DNA of 64,000 nt from Theristus sp. LFF4_11 (taxonomy: Eukaryota; Nematoda; Chromadorea; Monhysterida; Xyalidae): contig JASANC010005653.1 in assembly GCA_030248135.1 (NCBI GenBank), positions 1 to 64,000 of the forward strand. The letters are read 5' to 3'. Positions within the stretch are counted from its first letter, which is position 1. Every line of letters starts with the position of its first letter. The notes under the pieces were generated by a model. That model saw only the letters and a list, made by a program, of their open reading frames with translations. It was not told the DNA's origin and made no database searches. The position numbers and the translations under genes were made by a program. This document shows positions 21,521-33,091 of this stretch, piece by piece.

Positions 21521-22600
21521 AATCTAGTACATGTTTTCCATACGTTTCCAAAGTCTTTTTAGTCCAAAGTACCAGTCTCCACAAGTAAGTGTTTTGAAGA
21601 AATACGGTACATAGCTATAAAAATATTCTGAACAACGTGGTAAAGTTGGATTTTTGATTTGAACCCCCAAAACCCAAAAAAATCGTTTTTCTGACAAAAG
21701 CCAAAAGTTGACCAAAAATCGGCCAATATCTAAATTTGCTTGTAGTGAGCACTGGAGTTGGAGTTTTGGGCTAAAAATTAGTATGCGTATTAGTATAATA
21801 TGCGTAATAAGTACCCTTGGTAGGTTGGTTTGGGCACAAAAACTCGAAATATCAAAATTTAGCGTTGGGCCGAAAATTTACCTGTACCGCCTTTATAGGC
21901 AACACGTTTTAAGGTTAAAGTGCACGGGCTCTGAGCAGTTTTCTACTTCCCAAAATTAACTTTTAATTGCCTTTATTTTTTTGCAGCTGAACATGTCGCA
22001 CCGTTCAGTTTCTTTATTCTTTGTCGGTCTCAAACTTGTATTCTATTCTGCAAGTTTTTGGACTCACTAACAAGTTAAGAATTTTTGTCTACTGACTACG
22101 AATTGTTTTCCAACCTCAACTTAATAGAATGTGCGAGATTTTGCGTTTCTTTTGTGTGACCTTGTGAAATGAGAAGAAAGGTAAAACTATGGTGCGACGT
22201 TAAATGGAGATTTTTCATCTTACTGCATTTTATACACCACGGCGGTGTGTGATACTAATGCGCATTTGGTGAACAGCATCAGTTTTTGCTGATTTGAACT
22301 GGAGCCACTGAAATGTAAAGAATATAGATACAGAATAACTCGGACTGAGTTTACAAATGCTTCCCTGTTCATGGGCAAAACTACACAGCACCTGCTGTCT
22401 ATGATTATCAATATTTTTCATACTCACTTATTTTGGTGGTTTTGTTTGTTGACGTGAATACGAAACAATCGATAAATTCTTGATAAGGTAATTCTTTACC
22501 TTTTTACGGTGTGCCCAAAAAACAAGTTGATGTTTTTGTCAGTTCCATGATCGATCTAGCTAGCAGTACGAAACGTGTTTAGACCAGGAGAGAGGCACAC

Positions 22601-22989
22601 CATAGTTGTTCTAGGGGGGGGGGCCTGGGGGGGCCGGGCCCCCCCCCCCCAAAAAAATTTCGAATCTATCTCTATCAGACTGGTTTTTTCGGCTCAGCTA
22701 TTATCTATCTAAAAAAAATTCTCAGCCAGCTATCTATCTAAAAATTTTTGTCTTCGAAGACATAAAATGAGTCAATTTTTGACCAAAATTGACCATTTTT
22801 GCTTGTAATTCTTGAAAATTTCGCTAATTTTAGGTAAAATACGCGTTTATACTTGATTTTTAGCGTATTTTTAGCATTATTTTGCTGTTTTATAGCTTTT
22901 TAGCGTTTCCAGCTGTCTATCTATCTAGAAAATTTGCTCCAGCTATCTATATCGGCCCCCCCCAACCCCTCGGCTCTGGAACAACTATG
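22601..22989. mobile_element. hAT-like MITE, copy 1, with 8-bp target duplication
   Basis: 389-bp element with ends CATAGTTGTTC...GAACAACTATG, flanked by the perfect 8-bp direct repeat AGGCACAC (22593-22600 and 22990-22997). Subterminal G and C runs and GATAGATAG-type motifs lie inside both ends. Other copies: 38164-38634 and the composite at 60189-61515. There is no coding capacity. The 8-bp duplication fits the hAT superfamily. Confidence 0.8.
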
Positions 22990-23184
22990 AGGCACACGAC
23001 GGTTGTTTTTAGGGTTGCATATAGAAGAACCCTGTGAACCGTTTCTGAGCGGAACAGGTTGCTGATCGGTTCATGTTTGTTTCTGTGCCAAAGATTGTGG
23101 TGACTGACAAAGTGGCAAAGAAACGCGATAACAGGTTTGTTGCTGGATCACGGCAGCGCAGCCCTCAGTCAATTGCGTTGCGTG

Positions 23185-23235
23185 ATCAACAACGTTTTCA
23201 ATTTTTCCAGGTATCCCGTGCAAACGCTGCTAAAA
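23185..23235 (+). promoter_or_regulatory. Acceptor upstream of the UGT ATG
   Basis: AACGTTTTCAATTTTTCCAG ends at 23210, 25 bp before the ATG at 23236. It could be a cis or trans splice acceptor. Confidence 0.4.
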
Positions 23236-26200
23236 ATGAACCCGCCGTTTGTGTTGATTTGCGTTTTGTGTTTTGCGTTGGTGGTTGACGCAGGCAAGAT
23301 TCTGATCAGTCCATCGTCGTTGGTGCCCTCACATCGATATGTGATGCGTCAGTTGGCTGCCGAATTGGTGCACAGGGGACACGAAGTGGTCTGGTGGGAG
23401 ATTGGACTCAACGAGCCAGTCATTCCGCTCGCAAAAGGAATACAGCAACGATTTTGGAAGGTTCGTATCATGTGATGTTGGTTCGCACGCAACACAGGAA
23501 CTGCTTTAGGTGACTGCTTTCGCTTTGAGCCGCCTTTGAACGCGTTTAGTTTTAAATAGGAACTTGGTTGTTGAGGATTCTCGTTTGGACTGCGATTTGC
23601 TGCCCATTGTTGGTTTAACGTTGACGTTTTTGACATTCAACAACTTGACATTTTGCAAAAAACCCGATTTTATCGTGCAAAAAACAAACGTGTGCCGAAG
23701 CATCAAATTAGTTTTTACCATCAATACAATACAATTAGTTTTGAGTTCAGGTAGTTCGTCAATGAATTCGTCAATGAACGCAAAAAAACTAATGACCAAA
23801 ATTCATCGAACTGATCGACGAAATTCAAATTGAAACAATTCTTCACAATTCCAGTGCACAAGACGAATCTCGACTTCTGATATAATCTTTGGACACGTGT
23901 TCTTTTCGTGCAGACCGATGTTTCTGAACCGTACATTCGTTCGCTGTTTGGCGACTACAGTTCGCCAGTGTATGAGCACGTCTGGTCACCGGATGTCATG
24001 GACATCAGCTTGAAAGTGCGTTTTTTTTATTATCACTTCTTTTGCAGCATCTTGCATCAGTGTATAAAACTGCGAAAAACGTATCAGGCAGCTAACTGGA
24101 TGGTGTCGCTGCGTATGTGCGAGCAAGTGCTCGAGACGCGCAAGGCTGATTTTGACAAGCTCGTTGCGGAGCACTTTGACACGGCCATCATCGACGACCT
24201 GTACAATCCGTGTGGCCTGTTGCACGTTGGCCTGCAGAAGACGGTCTATGTGCTGTGGTCGTTGACGTACATGCGCACGGAGACTGCCTGGAGCAACCAA
24301 AGTCCAAGTCCTCCGAGCTACATACCCGTGCCTGCAACCGGGTGCGTTTTGTTTCAGACGCTCCAAACTGCTTGTTGCGCTTGATGTACACACTATTGCG
24401 GCTCGCTTCCGGCCCCAAGAGTTCCGGCCCGTTCGATTCCGGTCCGGCGAATTTTCCCCAGCACGAACAATACACTGCTGGAAGGGAAATCTATGGCAAA
24501 TCAATTGTCGAAACAAAGTTGTTGTAGGTCTCCATAGCCAAGCCTTTTATGTAAAGACACATCGGAAATTTAGTTTGCCCATGCTTGGGAAATTCGTCCT
24601 ACCGGAATCGAAGAATCGAACGGGCCGCAACTCTTTAGTCCGGTATTAGAGGGCCGCAATTGAACAGACACCGTTCATTGCATTGCCTGTTATGAACGTT
24701 TTCTGACTTGTTAATTGCCTAGCCTTGTTGACTATTTGCGAATCCTGAGCGACAGGTTGCTAACCTGTTCCAACTTCAGCTACGTGGACGAGCTTGATTT
24801 CTGGCAGCGCAGCTACAACCTGATGTCCTACATCAAACAGATCTACATCCATCAGCGCATCGTGCTCAGGCGTTTGGACAGTGTCTTTCAGGTTCGTACA
24901 TGCAAGTTGCAGTGGCGCTTTGTTCACAGCGCGTGTGCATGCAACAGCGTTGCCCTCTTTCAGCGCCACTACCCGGGCGTCACGGAGGCGTTCTACATCG
25001 AGCGCAACGCCAGCGTCAACTACATCAACACTCCGCCCATCTTTGACTTCCCACGGCCGTTCATGCCGCGTGTCTATTTCGTTGGCGGCCTGCATTGCCA
25101 CAAAGCAAACGAGCTAACCGGGGTCAGTCTCGGTTGGGTGTTCACGCGTTCAAATCTGAATCTGGCCACAGTTATTGCGAGACAATTGTGCACTCGCTGG
25201 TTCAAGTTACTAAATTCAGATACTTGTTGTTTTCAGGAGCTTGCCTCGTTTGTAGCGAGTGCCGATGCGACCAATGGCTTCGTGTTGTTCACCACCGGCT
25301 TTACAGTGCCCTGGCAGAGAGTGCCACCTGAAATTCCGGTGTGTTCCGTTTGGAACAGTTGCGTTTCTCTCGTTTCGTCTTCTAATTTGTGTAGATTTGT
25401 ATTCCACCAGAAGAAGTCATGCAAATGAGCAGATAAATGCTCGGTTTTACAGCAAATGTTTCTGAAAGCGTTCGCAGCGAACCCGGATGTCAAGGTGATC
25501 ATGCAGTACAGTGGACCAAAGTTGAGCGATGTCCCATCGAATGTGCATCTCGCTGACTGGCTACCGCAGCAAGACCTGCTTGGTTGGTTTTGCATTCAAA
25601 TCCTCAATACTAACCGAGTCGTCAGCAGTTAAAAGACACCCACTGATTAAACGTGCATGATCAATGAGCTGTCTGTGGAAATCGTAGTATTTATTTAATT
25701 ATACGCGCGCCGGTTCCGGAAACCCGAAGGTACCAAACTCCGGCGGAGACGGGCAATACTGCCCCGAGCCCAATTTTACCCTCGGCTCAGGAGGGAATAG
25801 ACCATTAGATGTTCGTTGGTCACTCTAATTTTCCACGAGTATGTCTTGTCCACAGCGAGGTTCGAACCTGGTACCCACAGAACTGTAGGCCGAAGTTCTA
25901 CCGCTACGCCACGGACGCGACGCTAGTTTGTGTGCTCCTCAGCAGCAGATGAACAACGCCGGTTCCCCTTGTCTGTTGTGGTTTTATTAATGCATAACAA
26001 CAACATCATTATTCTTTTTCTTATCAGGCCACCCAAAATGCAAAGGATTCATGACACACGGCGGTCTGAACAGCGTTGTCGAAGCGATGTGGCACGGGGT
26101 GCCTGTCATTGGTAAGTAAGTCGTGTGTGTTTGCTGCAGTGGTAATGTTGCATTGCAACACGTCCAATATATCGAGCACAATACATGTATGTTTCTTTTT

Positions 26201-27401
26201 CGCCTCTGTAGGCATCCCAATTTTCACCGAACACGTTGACAATTTACTCCGCGTCACACATCGCAAAGCTGGATTCATGCTGGAAAAGAAATACCTCAAC
26301 GAGAAAACCATCACCAGGTCGATTCGAAAAGTGATCACCACACCCGAGTGAGTCTGCCTGCTTGTATTCGCATTTTTTAGTTTTCTCGTCTGATAAAAGC
26401 TTTGGTTTTCTCGATCGTTCAAAATTGTCTGAGTAAATTTGAATGCAAATGAGAACCAAAAATCGATAATGGAAATTGGTTAATGAACCAAATTTCAGAT
26501 ACAAGCAGAACGCGCTGGAGTTCCAAGATCTGTTGATCGACGTTCCGTACACGGAGTTGAATCATTCTGCGTTCTGGGTGGAATTCATCATTAGGCACCA
26601 GGAGGTTCGTGACTGACGCCTTTTAGAAGTAATGTTCGTCCAGTCCAACGCTCACACGGTTTTCAATAGAAATACACAGCAAACTGATGGTGCATGCAGC
26701 TATAGTGGAACTGCAAATTATAAGCACGCAGCTGATTGGCTTTATCTGAATTGGGCTCAGTAGTCGTTGGTCCAACTAGCTCGTTACAGCCAATCAACAC
26801 GCCAGAATACACTGCTAACTAACTGCATGTGTTTCAAGTTTTAACCTGTACGGTATGGCCGATTAAACAAGGCAGCTTTTTTCAGGGTTCAAGGCGCGCG
26901 CGAATTTTGAATGAAAGAAAAAAGATGTTCAGAGACCAAACTGCGTGCCAAATTTGACGCGTTTTTGAAAACCAATGGATTATCCGCGCTATTCTGTGTA
27001 TTCTTCCTCCCTTGCACACATGATTGGGAATTATGTTGGTATTTTTGAAAAAAAGACAACTCCTAGTCTGCGACTGATCCCGCCTTGATGGGCTGCCTCA
27101 TTTATTCGGCCGTACTGTACCACAGTAGCTTTGCGAGTGTGACGCCGAGCCGTGCGCAGATTCACAGATTTTAGAGTTATGTTTGTTTTAGATTCCGCAC
27201 GCGCGCAGTGGCGCCGACGACCTGAACATCGTGCAGTACTTCCTGATCGATGTGCTGGCGTTCCTGTTCGCGGCGTTCATTCTTGTCATTGCACTGATAT
27301 TCTACTGCTGCAAGTTGACGTGTCGTGCGTGCGGCTGGGGCTGTCAGAAAGTGTGTGGCAGCGGCAAGCAGAAAGTGGATCCGACAAAGAAGACGCAGTA
27401 G
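23236..27401 (+). CDS. UDP-glycosyltransferase (UGT), ER membrane type
   Basis: GT1-family enzyme transferring a sugar from a UDP-sugar to small lipophilic acceptors on the ER lumenal side. Inferred exons: 23236-23460, 23914-24015, 24088-24341, 24723-24891, 24964-25121, 25237-25338, about 25452-25580, about 26029-26111, about 26211-26348, 26500-26602 and 27192-27401. The N-terminus is a signal peptide ([20 protein letters not shown]), followed by the acceptor-side [11 protein letters not shown] with the likely catalytic His and [10 protein letters not shown]. The C-terminal half has [13 protein letters not shown] and the UGT signature [20 protein letters not shown]. The last exon holds one transmembrane helix (near 27270-27300), a Cys-rich cytosolic tail and the terminal KKTQ, a KKXX ER-retrieval motif. 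Introns carry a CCGG-rich TIR element, a tRNA-derived SINE, a CCAAT repeat and a 270-bp MITE. The substrate cannot be told. Confidence 0.93.
24395..24660. mobile_element. CCGG-rich TIR element, copy 1
   Basis: Contains GGCCCGTTCGATTCCGG near one end and AATCGAACGGGCCGCAA near the other. A longer copy occurs at 36309-36781. It lies in a UGT intron. Confidence 0.55.
25680..25918 (-). repeat. tRNA-derived SINE in a UGT intron
   Basis: On the minus strand a tRNA-like head (complement of about 25848-25916) has box A TGGCGTAGCGG and a perfect box B GGTTCGAACC. The acceptor ends pair through wobbles (GTCCGTG/CTGTGGAC). The anticodon and T stems do not fold cleanly. A GC-rich unrelated body and an A/T tail follow, so it is a SINE rather than a functional tRNA. 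Confidence 0.65.
26690..26840. repeat. CCAAT-rich repeat, family A copy
   Basis: GCTGATTGGCTTTATCTGAATTGGGCTCAG, then CTAGCTCG, then CAGCCAATCAACACGCCAGAAT. Same order as the blocks at 7.3 and 50.7 kb. Confidence 0.6.
26848..27120. mobile_element. 270-bp MITE D, copy 1
   Basis: Inverted ends GGCCGATTAAACAAGGCAG and CTGCCTCATTTATTCGGCC. It is nearly identical throughout to 35035-35298 (shared ATTTTGAATGAAAGAAAA, CCCTTGCACACATGATTGG). It sits in the last UGT intron. Confidence 0.75.
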
Positions 27402-28426
27402 CACTGCTCATACTCGTCCACGCTGTCACGTTTTGTAACACAATCACATCAGACCATTGCTCACCAGTGCAGGGATATGCATGCAACAGTGCGTTTTTTA
27501 ACTTTTTTGAAGCTAATCGCCACAATCTTGCTGTTTTCGGGAGGGTGTTCGCATGAGAACGTCACTTATTGTTATCGGCTTTACTGTTCAGTGTCGTTGC
27601 TATGTTGGGATTTGTGCACTTGTTGGATAAAACGGCTGATTTATCTCTGATTCATTATCGTATCAAACGTTATCATATGTTTCAAGTCGTCTCCTTGTCT
27701 AGGGATTGCATTGGTTTAGCACACGGGTGACACTGATTTTTTAAGATGTTAGCCACGGTATATTTGAAAGTTTTGGATACTTTGGATAAGTTTCATTTAC
27801 GTTTTTGTCCTCTTTCTATTTTTTGTCATTTTGCGCAGTATTTTTCATTAGTTTCGTGTGTGTTTGAGCAAGGAAGTTTGTGATTTAAAAAGTACTTATT
27901 TTCCATTATTTTGTGAGGTTCTCAATTTCTCAATTTTTTGCTGTTCTTTGCGTGCCTTTTCAACCGATGATTTTGATGTAAACTTGATGATAATCCATTA
28001 CCTAGCTTTGTTGTATTTCGATTTCGCAATTTGGCTTTACACGTTTTCTTTACAAAAACTGGCGTGGTTTCCAAAACGTCTTGGTTGTGCTTGTGCTTGT
28101 TGAATATTTTTTTTCGAATACCGAAAACCATGTTTGATTATATATTTTACTAAAAGTTTGATAAGCTTTGATAAAAGGCGTTTTAATAAGTTTTAATAAT
28201 TTAATAATGGCGTTTTACATAAGCGATCGGAAAATCGGTGTTTGAAGCCGTCCACTTTCTGGTATTTCTTTGCAGTGTGTCACAACAGTCCATTTTTGAT
28301 CGATAAATCCCTTGTTTCGCTGCAGAAGAACATTATATTCAACTGATTTCCCGTATTCATTATTATTCAAATGACAAATCGGCAGCATGACAATTTTTCA
28401 AACATAATCCTGTATTCCGTGTCGAT
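27402..28426 (+). other. Intergenic spacer UGT-RhoGAP
   Basis: About 1 kb, A/T rich. No gene, RNA or repeat family was recognised. Confidence 0.5.
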
Positions 28427-31197
28427 ATGAGCGATACTAAAAAGGAGCAACAGAATTTGACGTGTACACTTGCGAACGGCAGCAGCGCCGCACAGTCAGT
28501 CGCAGCCAGGGGGCGGACGTCGACAAGTGGCACTTTTGAAGATGACAATCAACTGGACTTTCTCGATGACGACAGCCTGATGACGTCACAGATACACGCG
28601 GACGATGGTTGGTTTGTGATGGTTGTGCTTGTGTGGCAACGCTGGGGGGCAACAAGATCAGTCGTCTAATTTACTGCTTGGAAGACGCAAAACATTGTGA
28701 CGTTCTAAATATGCAGTGCAACATGTCGAACTGATTTTCAACATCAGCGCTGATTCGTCCTTGACAGGGCCAAAGCAGCCCGTGATGCTCCCCAACCCCA
28801 CATCGTGGAAACCCCGAACATTTCAGAGACACTTGAGGCTGTTGATGGCTCGAACTTCCTGGAACGTGACGATTTTGATCGTGAACTTGGCTCGCCGTCA
28901 GAGGATCCGTTCGCCGAAGATTTCTCGTCGATTGAGCGGTTCAGCATCGTGGACGTCGTGGGCGACGACAAGGCTGGCCGCCCGGTCGTGGTTGTCTACG
29001 CGTACAGACTGCCGAACAACAAAACATTCGATCATGCAAAGTTTTTGAGGTTCGTGTCCTTGTTATGTGCGTTTTTGAAGATGGCCAGATCGCCTGTTTG
29101 TTTTTGGAGATGTGATTACCTTTAGTTCTGCCTGTTTGCCTGGGAGACGATTGTTGGATGAAAGGGAGCACGGCTGCATCACAGCATCCCCATTACAGAT
29201 ACCTGATTCATACACTTGACAAGTTCGTCAACCTCGACTATACAATCGTCTATTTTCATTACGGCTTACGGAGTCATAATAAGCCACCGATAAAATGGAT
29301 GATACAGGCCTACAAGCTACTCGACAGACGGTTTGTTTGAATTCAAAGGGTTCCTTGATTTCTCGGGTCACAGATACGTTCGGTTTCTTTCTATCTGTAT
29401 CTTTCAGCTACAAAAAGAACCTGAAAGCGCTATACCTGGTGCACCCAACCAAGTTCATTCGATTCGTTTGGAATCTGTTCCAACCGTTCATCAGTGCCAA
29501 GTTCGAGCGAAAACTGCATTATGTGAATTTTGTGGATGAATTGAAACAGGTGGTGCACACCGAACAGGTCTCGTTGCCGCAAGTGATTTTACAGTGAGTG
29601 TGGTTGGTGGGTGGTTCATGTTTTGCGATGTGTTCAATGACTGCCATCGAGTCGACTTGGCTGTCGCATGAACGACCGATCAAAAACTCAATAAATTCGA
29701 ATACGATTTTAACGTGCTCACGTATGACAGACACGATCGTGCGTTACGCGAGGCGCAGAAGCAGCCGGCGTCCTCCACGTCAACGTTGGCTCGCAGCGGC
29801 ACACGCGACCAGCTGCCACTGACCCCAGAGCAGCAGTTCGGCGTCTCCTTGCAGTAGTACGTTGCAGTCGGCTCGGTTTCTTGAACGTCTCAAATTGTCC
29901 ACTTCGTTTGTCTCGCTTGATGTTCAATCAGATTGGCTATTGAAATAAATCTGTGGCGCTGATTGACTGCGTCAAAATCGGGATGCAGCCAATCAGCAAC
30001 GTGCACAAAGAACTTTGCATCTGTTCAGCATCATGGAGAACCACCCGGGCCACGACATTCCGCCACTCGTGACCGATCTTTTGGCACACCTCCGAGCACA
30101 CGCACTCACCACTGAGGGCATATTTCGCAGAAGTGCCAATTTGGCTGACCTGCGCGTGATACAGGCACGCGTCAACAAAGGTGCTTTCAAAGTTGCTTGT
30201 TGTTGCTGAGCGATATGCAAGTCATGCAGGTTGATTGGGCGCATATGAACGAGCTACGAGCAGACTCCATTTCGTATTCTGTGGTACAACACAACCAAAG
30301 CCAAACCGTTCAACATCATTGCTAACACGTGTCTCAGACACACTCAATTCAACTCTAACAATTATTTCACTGCATGTTTTTCAGGTGATTGCATCAGTTT
30401 CCTGGCGTACGACATTCATCTGGCAGCTGTGCTGTTAAAAACGTTCCTTCGTGAACTGCAGGAGCCAATCATGACCTTTGACAAGTACAACGATGTGCTT
30501 GCGGTCAATGGTACGGCCTTGAAGCTTGAACGAAGCTTTTATTGGTACCGTTTTTTCTGTTCGTTTGGTTGTGATTTTGTGTAATGTTGGTTGGAGAAAT
30601 GCTCACATTTGTATTCGCTGAATAACGTTGAATGCGTATTCGACAATTCGATACAGTATGAATTCGTTGAACATGTTTGATTGCACTTCGCTGTCATGCT
30701 GCGATCGTTGTATCAAGGTTTCGCCGACGCGGAGCGTCCAGCAGCGATTCGACAATTGGTGCGCGATCTGCCTCGCGAGAATCACCGGCTTTTGTGTGAA
30801 CTCGTGCTCTTTCTAGCTGAGGTATGCGTTGTTTTTTGATTTTCTTTATGCACAGTTTCACTATTAAAATATATTGCCACACAGTGATTTTTGGATCTCG
30901 TTTCAATGGTCAAGTTTTGCTTGATGTGACTGTCATGCATTCTGGTTGATTCATATCATTTCGAATGATAGATGAACCACAAGAAATTTTATTGAACTAC
31001 GAAACTCACCATTTTCGCAGGTAGCGGCGCACAGCAGCGAGAACCTGATGGACGCCAGTAATCTGTCGGTCGTGTTTGGCCCAAATCTGGCGTGGCCCCG
31101 CGATGGCCAAGTGTCGTTGGCTGATTTGCACAAATTGAATCTGTTCTGTTTCCGCCTTTTGAAGGATTACAAACGAGTATTTGATTTGAATCGATGA
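28427..31197 (+). CDS. ARHGAP1: BCH (SEC14-like) - RhoGAP protein, p50RhoGAP/ARHGAP1 type
   Basis: GTPase-activating protein for Cdc42/Rho-type GTPases with an N-terminal SEC14/BCH domain that binds lipid or other GTPases. The start at 28427 (MSDTKKEQQN) opens an acidic, disordered N-terminus. The BCH domain runs from about 28.93 to 29.59 kb (GRPVVVVYAYRLP, YLIHTLDKFVNLDYTIVYFH, YKKNLKALYLVHPTKFIRFV). A short linker follows (about 29.73-29.86 kb). The RhoGAP domain starts near 30.03 kb: PPLVTDLLAHLRAH, TTEGIFRRSAN with the arginine finger, LAAVLLKTFLRELQEPIM, and LSVVFGPNLAWP near 31.07 kb. Stop at 31195-31197. The border between exons 1 and 2 does not join cleanly by phase in my reading, so the N-terminal structure is tentative. 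Introns carry a CCAAT repeat at 29.93-30.00 kb. Confidence 0.9.
29930..30002. repeat. CCAAT-rich palindromic repeat in a RhoGAP intron
   Basis: GATTGGCTATT at the left and GCAGCCAATCAGCA at the right form inverted ends about 70 bp apart. It is related to family A. Confidence 0.5.
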
Positions 31198-32685
31198 TGC
31201 TTGATTGTTAAATTTAAATCGTTTTTTTAGCAAACAACAGATTGATTTATAATAATGCTTTCTGTCTTGAAAAGAAATGCAGACATCGTCGGAAAATTCT
31301 TGTCTTCGGGATCAGAACCCATCCAACCAAAGTGCACCACAAGTGAGATGACGGCTCCTACTCGGTGATCAAGTCAAGTATACAAAAGCACAATGTACCA
31401 GAGATTAGGGTTCGAATCCCAGTCACGGTTAAAAACGTTCCCCGTCAAGCACCAATCCCAAAATAGAACAGGAACAGATCCGTGTAAGGTGGAACACTGA
31501 AGATTTTGCGTTGTCTCATTTTGTAATCAGCTGGCTATTGTGGCGTATATTTATTGCTTTTAGGGACAAATTCTGGGTTTATTGATCTTTTCTTGGCAAT
31601 GTGTACATACAACAATGTGTATCCCACAGCTTTTCTCCGCTTGCAAGTTGTCTGCTCTATTCCGGGTTGCCGAAAAACACGCTCGGAACTTCCATTGCCT
31701 CTGGTGCCAGCAATCTGTGTTTACTGCATTTTATTTTATTTACAGGCTTCACTTTAGTTTCACATTTTCACAACTTATAATATGAACACATTTCAATAAC
31801 ACAGTGGAAAAAAACGTAATACCCATAGCTTGCTGGTTTTGTGAATTGTTCTAAGGTGGAAAACATGGAAGTTCATGAGATATCCATCCAATGTTTGTAG
31901 GTTCTTCCGCATATTTTTGTTGATTCGGTGACCAAAGATAATTTTGTTGTGTGCGTGTGTGATAATTTTATACTCAAATTATTGGATCGATGAATTTGAT
32001 TTGATAAAAGTGTTTCTTCAGCAAAAGAATGAGAAAGTTGTGGATTGTGTTGTGACCAAGAACTCAAGACGAAACCCAATGCACGCTTAGGTAGGTAAAG
32101 TGATCAGAGTCCCTGAATATGGCCGAGTCGCTGGGTTTTTTCAATTGCCACATACGTAGTCTATCTGGATAACATATACAACTCGCTGATTGGTCAGCTC
32201 AATTGACAATTTTTGCTCGAAATTCTTAAAAAATTTCGCTAAATGTTGGGGGGGGATATAGATAGTTGGAGAAAATTTTCCAGATAGATACTCGGCAGTG
32301 GGTCTCGACACGATTTTTTAAAAACGTCCTTTTATTGCCAGGAAAAACTACCAGAATGATGGATACCGTTAACACGATTGCATGTAACAGTCATTATCAT
32401 GCGGATGCGCGAGCGAGCGCCAGCGAGCGGACAGCGCATCACGCATAATATGAGCCGTTATCCCCTCGCGCGCTTTTTTCAAATTTGCTCGCTGCGTCCA
32501 GCGAGCGTAGTATAAGCTACAAACCTGCTCCTGTGCACACGAAACGAACACCCAAAGTTGTGCTTGGAGCCGCGAAAAAATTTTTATCGGACAACTTTTC
32601 ATACGCTGTAGACACGAAAAACCTATTCTGAAATTTATGTTACTTATTTTTGTTTCTATTTTTTTTTTCTGGTATGTAATCATAT
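31198..32685. other. Intergenic spacer with SINE-like and transposon-end fragments
   Basis: No gene recognised. At 31405-31430 there is a perfect box B (GGTTCGAATCCC) in a SINE-like setting with only a weak box A upstream. At 32145-32205 lies a GTCTATCTGGATAACATATACAACTCGCTGATTGG fragment matching the TIR family at 17.07 and 21.43 kb. At 32250-32300 there is a short GGGGGG/GATAGATAGTTGGAG fragment of the hAT-like MITE. Confidence 0.5.
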
Positions 32686-33040
32686 GTGTTCGCCCTTTCA
32701 ATTTTTACCTGCGACACTTTCACAGTCAAACAAAAATGTTTCCTGGGGTAATTTCACCTGGAGATTTTGAAAATTGGGTTAATTTTTTGCCCTGACCCAC
32801 TTTTTGGGTAAAAAATGGGCATTTTTCAAAAATCGAAGGGTTTTTACCTGGTTTCAAGTGTTCGCCCTTTCAATTTTTAGCTGGGACACTTTCACAGTTG
32901 AACAAAAATGTTTCCTAGGGTAATTTCATCCGTATTTTCTGAAAATTTAGTTTATTTTTTTGCCCGGGCACTTTTTTGAGTTAAAATTGTGCATTTTTGA
33001 AAGTTCGTAGCATTTTGACTGAGTATCAGTTTTCACTCTT
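32686..33040 (+). repeat. Two-copy tandem repeat, about 172 bp
   Basis: GTGTTCGCCCTTTCAATTTTTA begins two adjacent units (about 32686 and 32858) that continue in parallel through GGACACTTTCACAGT and AACAAAAATGTTTCCT. Confidence 0.75.
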
Positions 33041-33091
33041 ACAAATTTTGTCTGAGCTACGAAAAATAATAGGAAAAAGGTCTAGTCCGTA

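Larger units (their letters stand above)
20801..23235. other. Intergenic spacer MED18-UGT
   Basis: A/T-rich spacer without a supportable gene. It holds the MED18 3' end, a repeat block at 20.999-21.52 kb shared with 39.82-39.96 kb, a CAATCAGCGAGTTG/AGATAGACT repeat end near 21.43-21.48 kb, and the hAT-like MITE at 22.60-22.99 kb. Promoter elements for the UGT were not recognised. Confidence 0.6.

Noticed and set aside
25848..25916. Functional tRNA gene
   Set aside because: Box A and B are good but T-stem pairs and the anticodon loop are broken, and a SINE-like body follows.
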